From assembly GCA_947378095.1 (NCBI GenBank), contig CANCIL010000013.1:1-34674 (forward strand): 34,674 bases of DNA, read 5' to 3'. Under the pieces are notes generated by a model that did not search any database, was not told where the DNA came from, and was given only the letters and a program-made list of their open reading frames with translations. Position numbers and translations under genes: made by a program. The DNA comes from Betaproteobacteria bacterium. GTDB lineage: Bacteria; Pseudomonadota; Gammaproteobacteria; Burkholderiales; Burkholderiaceae. Numbering within the stretch: position 1 is the first letter of the stretch; each line of letters starts with the position of its first letter. Positions 27,440 to 34,674 of this stretch are shown here, one piece after another.

Positions 27440-28297
27440 ATGAATGAAAAATTAGACCAGCTCTTAAGTCATCTAGAAACGTTTCTACCAAAGCCATTAA
27501 CAGAAGAGCAGTGGAAATCTTCAACAGCATATAGATGGCGTCGGCGCGATAGTATCTTTGGGAGCATTGGTTTTCTGCAGCCTGTAAAGCATGTCTCTGA
27601 CATCACTTTCGAAGACCTTAAAAATATCGATCGTCAGCGTGATGCGATTCGTGACAATACAAAAAACTTTATTCATAAAAAGCCTGCCAATAATATTTTG
27701 TTGACTGGGGCTAGGGGCACTGGAAAATCTTCCTTAATTAAAGCGAGTCTGCATGAGTTTGCCGACCAGGGATTGCGTTTGGTCGAAGTAGAAAAAGAAC
27801 ATTTGGCTGATTTGGCCGATATCACCGATATTTTGGCCGAGCGCCCTGAGCGCTTCATCATTTTTTGTGATGATCTTTCCTTTGAGGATGGGGAATCAGG
27901 CTATAAGGCCATGAAATCGGCCCTAGATGGCTCAGTTTCTGCTCAAGTCGACAACATTTTGATCTATGCAACTTCTAATCGTCGCCATTTATTGCCTGAG
28001 TACATGAAAGATAACGAAAGTTATGTTCATCAAGATGATGGCGAGATTCATCCGGGTGAAGTAGTGGAAGAAAAGATTTCTTTATCAGAGCGCTTCGGTT
28101 TATGGCTATCTTTCTATCCACCAAAGCAGGATGAGTATTTAGAGATCGTGGCGCACTGGTTAAATCATTTTGGATTAACTGCTGCCCAGATTGAGGCGGC
28201 AAGGTCTGAGGCTTTGGTGTGGGCTTTAGAGCGTGGCTCTCGTTCTGGACGGGTTGCTTGGCAGTTTGCAAAACATTGGGCTGGTTCTCATCCTTAA
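27440..28297 (+). CDS. AAA+ ATPase of the DUF815 family
   Basis: The 285-residue product is a P-loop ATPase whose cellular role is not established. It has Walker A GARGTGKS at 90-97, a Walker B-like FIIFCDDLSFED beginning at 139, and the ATSNRRHLLPEYM segment acting as sensor 1, which is typical of DUF815. The N-terminal region (WKSSTAYRWRRRDSIFG) and C-terminal helical part also fit. The ATG is preceded by AGAGGA, 14 bases after the argJ stop, so it is probably co-transcribed. A DUF815 gene beside argJ and a nudix gene is a layout I associate with betaproteobacteria. Confidence 0.88.
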   Translation: MNEKLDQLLSHLETFLPKPLTEEQWKSSTAYRWRRRDSIFGSIGFLQPVKHVSDITFEDLKNIDRQRDAIRDNTKNFIHKKPANNILLTGARGTGKSSLIKASLHEFADQGLRLVEVEKEHLADLADITDILAERPERFIIFCDDLSFEDGESGYKAMKSALDGSVSAQVDNILIYATSNRRHLLPEYMKDNESYVHQDDGEIHPGEVVEEKISLSERFGLWLSFYPPKQDEYLEIVAHWLNHFGLTAAQIEAARSEALVWALERGSRSGRVAWQFAKHWAGSHP

Positions 28298-28312
28298 GCC
28301 AGTTTCATTTTG

Positions 28313-28729
28313 ATGAGCACCGATCAACGACCCATTACCGAAGTAGCGGCAGGCATTTTGCTAGATGAGCAAGGTCGCTATCTTTTGGGTCAAAGACCAG
28401 CAGGTAAACCATACGCAGGTTACTGGGAAGTTCCAGGCGGCAAGATTGAAAAAGGCGAAACCGTTTTTCAGGCCCTCAAACGTGAACTACAGGAAGAGTT
28501 GGGTATTGAGATTGAGTCAAGCGAAGAGTTAACGGTGCTTGAACATGACTATCCACACGCCTATGTCCGTCTCCATGTGAGCGTGATCAGACAGTGGTCA
28601 GGCACTCCTCAGGGGTGCGAGGGACAGGCTTTATCTTGGGAGTTGCTGGCTGCTAAAACGCCATCAGTTGAACCGCTCTTACCAGCCGCTTGGCCAATGC
28701 TGGAAAGGCTGAAGGACTTATTGGCCTAG
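28313..28729 (+). CDS. mutT: nudix hydrolase, MutT (8-oxo-dGTP diphosphatase) type
   Basis: MutT-type enzymes remove oxidised nucleotides such as 8-oxo-dGTP from the pool. The 138-residue protein has a perfect nudix box from Gly43 to Ile65 (GKIEKGE..REL.EELGI), preceded by the YWEVPGG strand, and aligns in size with MutT. The frame could start at TTG 28310, but the ATG immediately after it at 28313 is preferred. It ends inside the zapD stop region on the opposite strand. The exact substrate is inferred from similarity. Confidence 0.88.
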   Translation: MSTDQRPITEVAAGILLDEQGRYLLGQRPAGKPYAGYWEVPGGKIEKGETVFQALKRELQEELGIEIESSEELTVLEHDYPHAYVRLHVSVIRQWSGTPQGCEGQALSWELLAAKTPSVEPLLPAAWPMLERLKDLLA

Positions 28730-29478
28730 AACTGGCAAAGCGTTAATTTGAATGGCACATCGACATTCACTAGCTGTGCCTTTTTATCGCGATCCGCTTG
28801 GAGAAAGCGTATAGAGAGCAGGTACTTGTTGGCGCTGATCTCTGAAAAGAGCTTGTCATCTTCCACAGCTAAACGCATCAATTGATACACCTTCCCAGAG
28901 GGCGCTTGCTGAAAGGATCCATTGTGTGCAATGACATCTTTTGCTTCGCCTGACTGGCGGAGTAGGCGTAAAAATAATTGACAAGCTTCTTGCCAAGGCA
29001 AGAGAGGCGTCACAAAATTATCGAGAAGTTCACGACGCTCAGTCGAGGGACTATTTTTCCAAGCGTGATAACTTGGTAAATCAATTGGACTAGTTCCGCC
29101 TGGAATATTTAATCTGGTGCGAATCGCGTTTAACCATTCGCTTTCGGAGATGGCGAGATTCGGTCTTCCCATTGAGTTATTAATGCTGCCAGCAACAGAA
29201 TCAATTTCTGATAGCGTTTGCGTGAGAGCTTCTTGATCTACTTTTTGTGAAGACTTCAGTCCATTAAGCGCATATTTTTGGCGCTCAAATTCTTTTAAGA
29301 GGAGGGACTTGATATCACCCCGTGAACCAATATCACCAAGATCAAACAAAATGGAAATTGCATTATGGTGAAGTTCAGGATCATCAGAGCGATTAAAGTG
29401 ATTGAAACGCGCGAACAAATACTCCAGACGAAGCATGCTTCGTACTAATTCATTGAAGGGGTATTCGTAGACAATCAC
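28726..29478 (-). CDS. zapD: Z-ring-associated protein ZapD
   Basis: ZapD (formerly YacF, DUF1342) crosslinks FtsZ protofilaments and stabilises the Z-ring by binding the FtsZ C-terminal tail, which in this window ends [10 protein letters not shown] as its partner requires. The 250-residue product begins MIVYEYPFNELVRSMLRLEYLF, the typical start of the family, and has the predicted helical N-terminal half and beta-rich C-terminal half (KYLLSIRFL). The start is a GTG codon, 11 bases after the coaE stop. It is the last gene of the minus-strand operon. Confidence 0.93.
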   Translation of the reverse strand: MIVYEYPFNELVRSMLRLEYLFARFNHFNRSDDPELHHNAISILFDLGDIGSRGDIKSLLLKEFERQKYALNGLKSSQKVDQEALTQTLSEIDSVAGSINNSMGRPNLAISESEWLNAIRTRLNIPGGTSPIDLPSYHAWKNSPSTERRELLDNFVTPLLPWQEACQLFLRLLRQSGEAKDVIAHNGSFQQAPSGKVYQLMRLAVEDDKLFSEISANKYLLSIRFLQADRDKKAQLVNVDVPFKLTLCQF

Positions 29479-29489
29479 AAGCCCATATT

Positions 29490-30176
29490 CTATGACGAAC
29501 TGGGCTTATCTTTCTTAATCCCGAGGATTTTTTGGTGCAATTGTTCCACTGCACTTTGCAGATCGACTAGCCTGCCTTGGTTTTCGATCACGGTATCGGC
29601 GACTGCTAGTCGCTCTTGGCGAGTAGCTTGTGCTTTGAGTATTCCTTCAACTTCAATTCTGGATAAATTGCTGCGCTGCATCACCCTCTCAATCTGAAGC
29701 TCCTCGGGGCAGTCCACAACAACTAAATGGTCAATTTGCCCTTTCCAGGTCCCAGACTCAATGAGTAGGGGAACCACAAACACTAGATACGGAAAACCGG
29801 CCTGAGCAAGTTGGTTAGCCTGTTTGATGGTCTCTTGCTTAATGAGGGGGTGGGTAATGGCTTCAAGAGCTTTTTTTGCCTCAAGGTTTTGAAAAACCAG
29901 GGAACGCATTTTGCTTCTATCCAAAGCACCATTGTTAGCTATAAAGTCAGCCCCAAAATGCCCTTGAATCGGGTAAATGGCACATCCTCCAGGAGCGGTA
30001 ATTTGATGTGCAATCAGGTCGGTATCAATCACACCGGCCCCAAGTTGAGCCAATATATCGCTAACGGCAGTTTTGCCTGAGCCAATACCTCCCGTTAATC
30101 CGATGAGCGGTAAGCGAATCTTCAATTCACTTAACTGAGGTTGCCCAATAGTAGGTGTGGAATGATCTGTGGCCAT
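29490..30176 (-). CDS. coaE: dephospho-CoA kinase CoaE
   Basis: CoaE phosphorylates the ribose 3'-OH of dephospho-CoA, the last step of coenzyme A synthesis. The 228-residue product has the P-loop GGIGSGKT at 29-36, then AGVIDTDLIAHQIT and THPLIKQE. Its first 22 residues are an extension before the usual start, and the ATG at 30176 lies 46 bases inside pilD. A TTG just past the pilD stop would give a start closer to other CoaE proteins (MKIRLPLIGLTGG), but neither site has a clear ribosome site. The enzyme assignment is secure; the exact start is not. Confidence 0.95.
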   Translation of the reverse strand: MATDHSTPTIGQPQLSELKIRLPLIGLTGGIGSGKTAVSDILAQLGAGVIDTDLIAHQITAPGGCAIYPIQGHFGADFIANNGALDRSKMRSLVFQNLEAKKALEAITHPLIKQETIKQANQLAQAGFPYLVFVVPLLIESGTWKGQIDHLVVVDCPEELQIERVMQRSNLSRIEVEGILKAQATRQERLAVADTVIENQGRLVDLQSAVEQLHQKILGIKKDKPSSS

Positions 30177-30631
30177 AACAACTCAATAATGCCAGCAAAG
30201 GCAAGAAATGGTCCAAAAGGAAAAGCGCTGCGAGTATTTTGCCGCTGCCATTGCAGGTAGATGAAGCCACCGATGATTCCAGCTAAGGAGGCAATGAGCA
30301 GAATGCTGGGTAAGACCGTCCAACCCAACCACGCCCCCAAGGCGGCCAAGAGTTTTGCATCCCCCATCCCAATGCCATCTTGGTTTTTGATGAATCGATA
30401 GAGGAAATTTAATAACCAAAGCACTCCATACCCAAGCAGTGCACCCCAAAGAGCACTTTCAATATCGACAAAACGAAGTGGGGAAAAGCTGTTGAAACAT
30501 AAACCCAGCACGATGAGTGGCAAAGTGATGACATTTGGAAGCCTGAATGAACGAAGGTCTATGTAGCTGAGATAGACCAACACCAGTATGAGTGCCGCGC
30601 GAATTAAATCAATGGTATTGAAAATGCCCAT
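30131..30631 (-). CDS. pilD: prepilin peptidase, short peptidase-only form (PilD-like)
   Basis: Prepilin peptidases cut the leader from type IV pilins and type II pseudopilins at the inner membrane. This product of 166 residues has several membrane helices and the two catalytic Asp motifs of family A24: YIDLRSFRLPN (Asp25) and GMGDAK (Asp91), plus an FPFGPFLA stretch. PilD is usually about 270-290 residues, with an N-terminal domain carrying a Cys-rich N-methylating region. That domain is absent, and its place upstream is filled by pilC, so this resembles the short CpaA/TadV type. The start is ATG at 30631, overlapping the pilC TGA as TGATG; a GTG one codon earlier is possible. Confidence 0.86.
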   Translation of the reverse strand: MGIFNTIDLIRAALILVLVYLSYIDLRSFRLPNVITLPLIVLGLCFNSFSPLRFVDIESALWGALLGYGVLWLLNFLYRFIKNQDGIGMGDAKLLAALGAWLGWTVLPSILLIASLAGIIGGFIYLQWQRQNTRSAFPFGPFLAFAGIIELLWPQIIPHLLLGNLS

Positions 30632-31689
30632 CACACAATCTGTCCAAGGTTAAAAATCGGGAGATACAAAATGATGACTAAGCTTCCGATCATTATCCCG
30701 ACAATCATGATTAAAAGGGGTTCTAGCGTTTGACTCAGCGTGTTCAGACGATTGCTTAATTCATCTCCAAGAATATTAGCTCGTTTACGTAACATCTCAG
30801 GTAATGAGCCGCTTTCGGAAGCAATTCTGAGTAATTGGAGCGTTTCAATATCAAAGAGTATGTGGTTTGGATCGGCACGCCTTAAAGCTTCCCCTAAAGG
30901 CCAGCCCCGGGTTAATTGCTTAAATACCTCCGCACTGTAATCGTGGCTGATCCAGTGGTTTGAGGATTGGGCGGTAACTCTTAATGCATCTGGCAGGGAT
31001 AGACCAGAAGCGATGAGGTGACCTAGAGTTCGACACCAGTAGGTCAGCGTGGCTAATCTCAATAAGCGACCCAGAATCGGAAGGCGAAAGCTAAAAAGAT
31101 CACATCTTTTTTGGACGGCAATGGATTTTTTCCAGCATAGCAGCGCAAGGGCGATAAAACTGATTAGTCCTATTCCAATCGTTAGATAGAAATTCTCGAT
31201 CAGTGAGGAGACCTGTATGAGTAATCTTGTGGGTCCGGGAAGATCGGCCTGAAAGTGAGCAAATACGTCTTTAAATACAGGCACTACCCACATCATCATT
31301 ACGATCATTAAGGTAATTGAAGTGCACAAAGTAATACTGGGATAGGCAAGGGCTTGCTGCACTTTACGGCGAAGTTCGATTTGCGCCTCTAGTTGCTGGC
31401 AGATAGTAGTAAGAGCAAGATCGATATCACCAGTTCGTTCGCTCACAGTAATTAAATTAATAAACTCTGCAGAGAAACGATTAGATTGCATTTGCAAGCA
31501 TCGAGATAAGCTATTGCCTGCTTTCAGTTGGGCGTAAAGCTTATTTAACCATGGACGCCATGGCTTAGGGGCTGTCTGATAAATCAGCTCAATAGCATTG
31601 AGTAGAACTAAACCTGCATGCAATAAAGAAAGTAATTGCTGTGCAAAGTGAAGTTGCTCTTGTTTGGAGAGTGTTTGCTTCAAGACCAT
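30631..31689 (-). CDS. pilC: type IV pilus / type II secretion inner-membrane platform protein PilC
   Basis: PilC-type proteins form the inner-membrane platform on which the ATPase acts to assemble pilin. The 352-residue product carries two T2SF domains: one at the N-terminus (FAQQLLSLLHAGLVLLNAIE, with the ISVSERTG-like segment), and a second around 220-330 (RTLGHLIASGLSLPDAL and LLRIASESGSLPEML). Membrane helices lie near residues 120, 170 and 330. It is somewhat shorter than the usual 400 residues because the N-terminal extension is reduced. It overlaps pilB by 10 bases. Confidence 0.92.
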   Translation of the reverse strand: MVLKQTLSKQEQLHFAQQLLSLLHAGLVLLNAIELIYQTAPKPWRPWLNKLYAQLKAGNSLSRCLQMQSNRFSAEFINLITVSERTGDIDLALTTICQQLEAQIELRRKVQQALAYPSITLCTSITLMIVMMMWVVPVFKDVFAHFQADLPGPTRLLIQVSSLIENFYLTIGIGLISFIALALLCWKKSIAVQKRCDLFSFRLPILGRLLRLATLTYWCRTLGHLIASGLSLPDALRVTAQSSNHWISHDYSAEVFKQLTRGWPLGEALRRADPNHILFDIETLQLLRIASESGSLPEMLRKRANILGDELSNRLNTLSQTLEPLLIMIVGIMIGSLVIILYLPIFNLGQIV

Positions 31690-32759
31690 TTTCCTACTTC
31701 TGCATCCAGTACGCGTCGCTCAATCCATCCCTGCTGCACATGATGCAATCCGGCTTCATACATTGTGAGGTATTGGAGATCTGATGTCATGAGTTGCCGA
31801 TCACTCAGTACTTCATGAACTCCCAGTCGACCAAAGTAGCCCGTTCCATTGCAAAGCTTGCATGGTTCACTGCTTGTAGATTTTTTATTTTGACAATGGG
31901 TGCAAATCCGCTGAACAAGCCGTTGGGAGCTAATACTCCGAATACAGGATTCCATCGCTTCTCGATCGATACCTAAAGCGTGCAGCCTTGCTAATGCACC
32001 TCGCGCATTGCGAGTGTGTAAGGTGCTCAAGACAAGATGGCCTGTGTGCGCTGCTTGGATTGCTAGCTCGGCACTCGCTCTATCTCGGATTTCACCAATC
32101 ATGATGACATCGGGGTCTTGCCGAAGCAGGGCGCGAATGATGGTAGAAAAGTCTAAGCCTGCGCGTGGGTGATATGTAACTTGATTGATACCAGGGAGAC
32201 GTATTTCAACAGGATCTTCTACTGAGCAAACGTTGCGATGAGTTTGATTCAGGGCTTGAAGACAACTATAAAGGGTTCGAGTTTTACCACTACCAGTAGG
32301 GCCTGTTACTAAAATTAATCCATGAGTTTGATCTAGCGCATTTTTGAAAATAGCCAGTTGCTCAGAAAGCAAACCCAATTGATCCAATGCCAGCTCTTCA
32401 ATTCTATTGGGCAGAATACGGATGACGGCCTTTTCCCCATAAAGGGTTGGCAATAGAGATACTCGGCAATCTATATCTGGCTGAGAAAAATCACGACCAA
32501 TAGTGAGTCGGCCATCTTGTGGCAAACGTTTTTCAGCAATATCTAAACGTGCCAGAATTTTGATGCGGGTAATTAAGCGTTCATGTAACTCAGGGGGATG
32601 ATGAGCGTGCTCTTGCAGTAAGCCATCTACTCTTAAGCGAACTAAGGTGCCACTAATGCCAGCTTCAATATGAATATCACTTGCTCTGGAGTCAATCGCC
32701 TGCAGGGCGATTTCATACCAGATGCGAATAATGAGAGAGTCATCATGCGGAACGCTCAA
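31680..32759 (-). CDS. pilB: type IV pilus assembly ATPase PilB/GspE, short form without N-terminal domain
   Basis: This is a secretion-type hexameric ATPase that drives pilin assembly. The 359-residue product has the ASDIHIEA start of the N2/CTE ATPase region, Walker A GPTGSGKT at 153-160, Walker B with the Asp box (DPDVIMIGEIRD at 215-226), the His box AAHTGHLVLSTLHT, and a tetra-cysteine zinc site (Cys286, 289, 300 and 303). PilB is normally about 560-570 residues; the N-terminal MshEN-type domain, which binds cyclic-di-GMP in some homologues, is missing. The start is TTG, overlapping the preceding gene's TGA as TTGA, with no better start downstream. Confidence 0.9.
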   Translation of the reverse strand: MSVPHDDSLIIRIWYEIALQAIDSRASDIHIEAGISGTLVRLRVDGLLQEHAHHPPELHERLITRIKILARLDIAEKRLPQDGRLTIGRDFSQPDIDCRVSLLPTLYGEKAVIRILPNRIEELALDQLGLLSEQLAIFKNALDQTHGLILVTGPTGSGKTRTLYSCLQALNQTHRNVCSVEDPVEIRLPGINQVTYHPRAGLDFSTIIRALLRQDPDVIMIGEIRDRASAELAIQAAHTGHLVLSTLHTRNARGALARLHALGIDREAMESCIRSISSQRLVQRICTHCQNKKSTSSEPCKLCNGTGYFGRLGVHEVLSDRQLMTSDLQYLTMYEAGLHHVQQGWIERRVLDAEVGKWS

Positions 32760-34045
32760 TCTTGCCTGTTATTCAAAACAGGCCGATGGAGTTTGACCGT
32801 TTTAATGCCCTGTTCATCAAACTGAACAATTTCCATCACGATTCCAGAAATCCGCACGCTGACATCATGATCGGGGATGGCTTCTAGTTTTTCTAGTAAG
32901 AGACCATTCAGGGTTCGCGGTCCATCCAATGGAAGATTCAGATTGAGTAGTCGATTTAAATCACGTAATGTGGCGGCCCCACTGGCTAAATAGGTGCCAT
33001 CAGCCAGCCAATGAGGATCAGTAGAGAGATTGGAAAACGAGGTGGTGAATTCTCCAATGAGCTCTTCAACAATATCTTCAAAAGTCACTAGACCTAAGAC
33101 CTCGCCGTACTCATTAACTACCAAGCTGAGGCGCTGCTGGTTATCTTGAAAAAATTGCATCTGCTGTAGGACGGGCGTCCCACTAGGAATAAAGTAGGGC
33201 TCACTTACCAAGGATCTAAAGTCCTCATGCTTGAGATCGGTATCACCCAAAAGAGAGAGCGCTTTCTTCACAGAAAGAATGCCAATGATCCGCTCAGAAT
33301 CTCCATCACAAACTGGTAATTTATTGTGATAACAAGTTTCTAGTTGTTGCATTACCTCATCTATTGGCCTAGAAAGATCGAGCACCTCAATCTTCGCACG
33401 AGGCGTCATCACATCATCAACGGCAATATTTTCTAGGTTGAAAAGGTTAAGCAATATATTGCGGTGGTGATTAGAGACAAAACGGTTTGACTCTAGAACC
33501 AAGCTCCGTAACTCTTCTTTGCTCATTGTCCTGCTGTCAGAAGAGGACTGTAATCCAGAGACCTTCATCAATCCCGAAACAAAGCTGTTGATAAACCAAA
33601 GCAAGGGCTTGAAAAGAATGGTTAAGGGAAGAATGAACCAACCGACACTAGAGGCGATTTTTTCTGGAAATGCTGCACCAATGACTTTAGGAGTAATTTC
33701 GCTAAAGACAATAATCAGGAAGGCCACTAGCAAAGTGGCAATCGATAAAACAAATCCACTATCGCCAAAAATATGTAAGGCGATTCCTGTTACCAGAATC
33801 GGCAATACCGTATTGATTAAGTTATTTGAAATTAATAAGACTGATAGCAGTGAATCAATTCGCTTAAGCAATCTTTCTGCTAAGGCAGCGCCAGCATTGC
33901 CTCCATTTGCCATAGCCCGCAGCCGGTGACGATTAGAGGACAGCATGCTGGTCTCTGCCATCGAGAAAAAGCCAGAAAGTGCTAGTAAAAAGAGGACGAG
34001 AGCCAGTTGACCTAAAAAGGGCCAATCGTCAAAGAAAGTGTCCAT
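32756..34045 (-). CDS. CorB/CorC-type (HlyC/CorC family) CBS-domain membrane transporter
   Basis: Proteins of this DUF21-CBS-CorC_HlyC layout, related to the CNNM family, are linked to magnesium or cobalt efflux. The 429-residue product has an N-terminal DUF21 region with about four membrane segments (LALSGFFSMAETSMLSSNRHRL), a CBS pair starting near VMTPRAKIEVLD and ending at LVTFEDIVEELIGEFT, and a C-terminal CorC_HlyC domain (GPRTLNGLLLEKL). The frame opens at 34099, but the ATG at 34045 is preferred since it gives the normal family N-terminus. It is the first gene of the minus-strand operon. Whether magnesium, cobalt or another ion is moved cannot be told. Confidence 0.88.
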   Translation of the reverse strand: MDTFFDDWPFLGQLALVLFLLALSGFFSMAETSMLSSNRHRLRAMANGGNAGAALAERLLKRIDSLLSVLLISNNLINTVLPILVTGIALHIFGDSGFVLSIATLLVAFLIIVFSEITPKVIGAAFPEKIASSVGWFILPLTILFKPLLWFINSFVSGLMKVSGLQSSSDSRTMSKEELRSLVLESNRFVSNHHRNILLNLFNLENIAVDDVMTPRAKIEVLDLSRPIDEVMQQLETCYHNKLPVCDGDSERIIGILSVKKALSLLGDTDLKHEDFRSLVSEPYFIPSGTPVLQQMQFFQDNQQRLSLVVNEYGEVLGLVTFEDIVEELIGEFTTSFSNLSTDPHWLADGTYLASGAATLRDLNRLLNLNLPLDGPRTLNGLLLEKLEAIPDHDVSVRISGIVMEIVQFDEQGIKTVKLHRPVLNNRQD

Positions 34046-34124
34046 GTGTTCTGCCTGCAATAAGTAAGGATGATTCAATATAGCAAAGTGCCTTTTCACA
34101 AGCTAGAGCTGTGCTTGAAAGCTG

Positions 34125-34139
34125 GGTAGTCTGACTACC
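34125..34139. promoter_or_regulatory. perfect 15-bp palindrome in the divergent corB-like/ogt gap
   Basis: GGTAGTC, a central T, then GACTACC form a perfect inverted repeat. It lies in the 117-base gap between the divergent genes, and a TTGAAA sequence (34115-34120) precedes it as a possible -35 element for ogt, but no good -10 is seen. It may be an operator for one or both genes. No named regulator is recognised. Confidence 0.4.
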
Positions 34140-34162
34140 TCAATCTATGTAAGAATCTTCTT

Positions 34163-34672
34163 ATGGCCCGTACCCCAAGCAGATCTGCTGACGATTCTCA
34201 ATATTGTGTGATGAAGACGCCCTTTGGGTGTCTGGGGATAGAGACGCAAATGGTGGATGGAAGCTTGATGATTTCCAGAATCGATTATTTGCGCTCAAGC
34301 ACCCCTTTAATCAAGCCACAAAATCAATTAGCTAAAGAAGCGGTAAATCAATTCAACGCCTATTTTTTAAATCCACATTACCAGTTTGACCTTCCTTTGA
34401 AGCCTGCGGGAACGGTTCATCAATCTAAGGTATGGAAACGTGTATTGGATATTGCGTCTGGGCAAACTACGACCTATGGTGAGATTGCTCAGAACATTAA
34501 GAGTGGTGCAAGGGCAGTGGGTACTGCATGCGGTGCTAACCCCTATCCTTTGGTCACGCCTTGTCACCGAGTAGTGTCAGCGCAAGGCCTTGGAGGTTTT
34601 ATGAAAGAGGATGCTCCCGGTTTTTATCGTCAAATCAAGATCTGGCTTCTAAAGCATGAGGGTGTGCTGTAG
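34163..34672 (+). CDS. ogt: O6-alkylguanine-DNA alkyltransferase (Ogt/MGMT type)
   Basis: This enzyme repairs O6-alkylguanine by moving the alkyl group onto its own cysteine in a one-time reaction. The 169-residue product has the helix-turn-helix DNA-binding segment TTYGEIAQNIKSGARAVGTACGANPYP and the active-site motif TPCHRVV with the acceptor at Cys134, followed by GGFMKEDAPGFYRQIKIWLLKHEG as expected. It is a stand-alone protein without the N-terminal domain of Ada. The gene is complete; its TAG stop ends two bases before the window edge. No strong ribosome site is visible before the ATG. Confidence 0.92.
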   Translation: MARTPSRSADDSQYCVMKTPFGCLGIETQMVDGSLMISRIDYLRSSTPLIKPQNQLAKEAVNQFNAYFLNPHYQFDLPLKPAGTVHQSKVWKRVLDIASGQTTTYGEIAQNIKSGARAVGTACGANPYPLVTPCHRVVSAQGLGGFMKEDAPGFYRQIKIWLLKHEGVL

Positions 34673-34674
34673 TT

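Noticed and set aside
30131-32759. Possible pseudogenes: pilB and pilD are much shorter than usual
   Set aside because: Reading frames are intact, catalytic residues are present, starts overlap neighbouring stops neatly, and no remnant of the missing domains is seen, so they look like real short forms.
33519-33929. A 136-codon open frame on the + strand
   Set aside because: It is antisense to the DUF21 and CBS region of the CorB-like gene, which has clear family motifs; composition fits a shadow frame.
1-34674. Search for CRISPR arrays, transposons, phage genes, tRNA or rRNA
   Set aside because: No regularly spaced repeats, transposase or integrase motifs, or RNA gene signatures were seen by eye; coding density leaves little room for them.

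Overview
The window (about 34.7 kb) looks like chromosomal DNA of a betaproteobacterium of the Burkholderiaceae, most like the freshwater genus Polynucleobacter. This is inferred from the division/cell-wall cluster order, the peroxiredoxin and lpxC genes after ftsZ, the secA/argJ/ATPase/nudix and coaE/zapD neighbourhoods, and protein wording I recognise from that group. No database search was possible. No rRNA, tRNA, CRISPR array, transposase, integrase or phage gene was seen, and there is no gene-free stretch longer than about 150 bases.

Region 1 (1-18469, + strand): the dcw cluster. It runs rsmH (start cut off by the window edge), ftsL, ftsI, murE, murF, mraY, murD, ftsW, murG, murC, ddl, ftsQ, ftsA and ftsZ, then a Prx5-type peroxiredoxin and lpxC. 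Most junctions are 1-10 nt start/stop overlaps, so the genes are probably translated as a coupled set. Together they make the peptidoglycan precursor from UDP-MurNAc to lipid II, polymerise and crosslink it at the septum, and build the Z-ring. lpxC commits UDP-GlcNAc derivatives to lipid A.

Region 2 (18468-21874): a hairpin at the end of lpxC faces a convergent dciA-like (DUF721) gene. That gene is divergent from secA, which ends in a strong intrinsic terminator.

Region 3 (21923-26156): an accessory five-gene operon for a probable tungsten-containing aldehyde oxidoreductase of the Aromatoleum (AorABC) type. It holds a four-cluster polyferredoxin, the W-pterin catalytic subunit, an FAD/NAD(P)H subunit, a MoaD/ThiS-like protein with a C-terminal Gly-Gly, and a small uncharacterised protein ending in Arg-Arg-Gly-Gly-Gly. 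A long imperfect palindrome lies just before the first gene. This is the most interesting part of the window: the polyferredoxin could build an electron-conducting filament, and the cluster sits between secA and argJ, which I would expect to be neighbours in related genomes.

Region 4 (26190-28729, + strand): argJ (arginine synthesis), a DUF815 AAA+ ATPase and a MutT-type nudix hydrolase.

Region 5 (28726-34045, - strand): a tightly packed probable operon, read from high to low coordinates: a CorB/CorC-like CBS-domain membrane protein, a short pilB, pilC, a short peptidase-only pilD, coaE and zapD. The type IV pilus/type II secretion-like ATPase and peptidase both lack the usual N-terminal domains. 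The operon meets mutT tail to tail with a shared CTAG at the two stop codons.

Region 6 (34046-34672): a short divergent region with a perfect 15-bp palindrome, then a complete ogt-type O6-alkylguanine-DNA alkyltransferase gene on the + strand.
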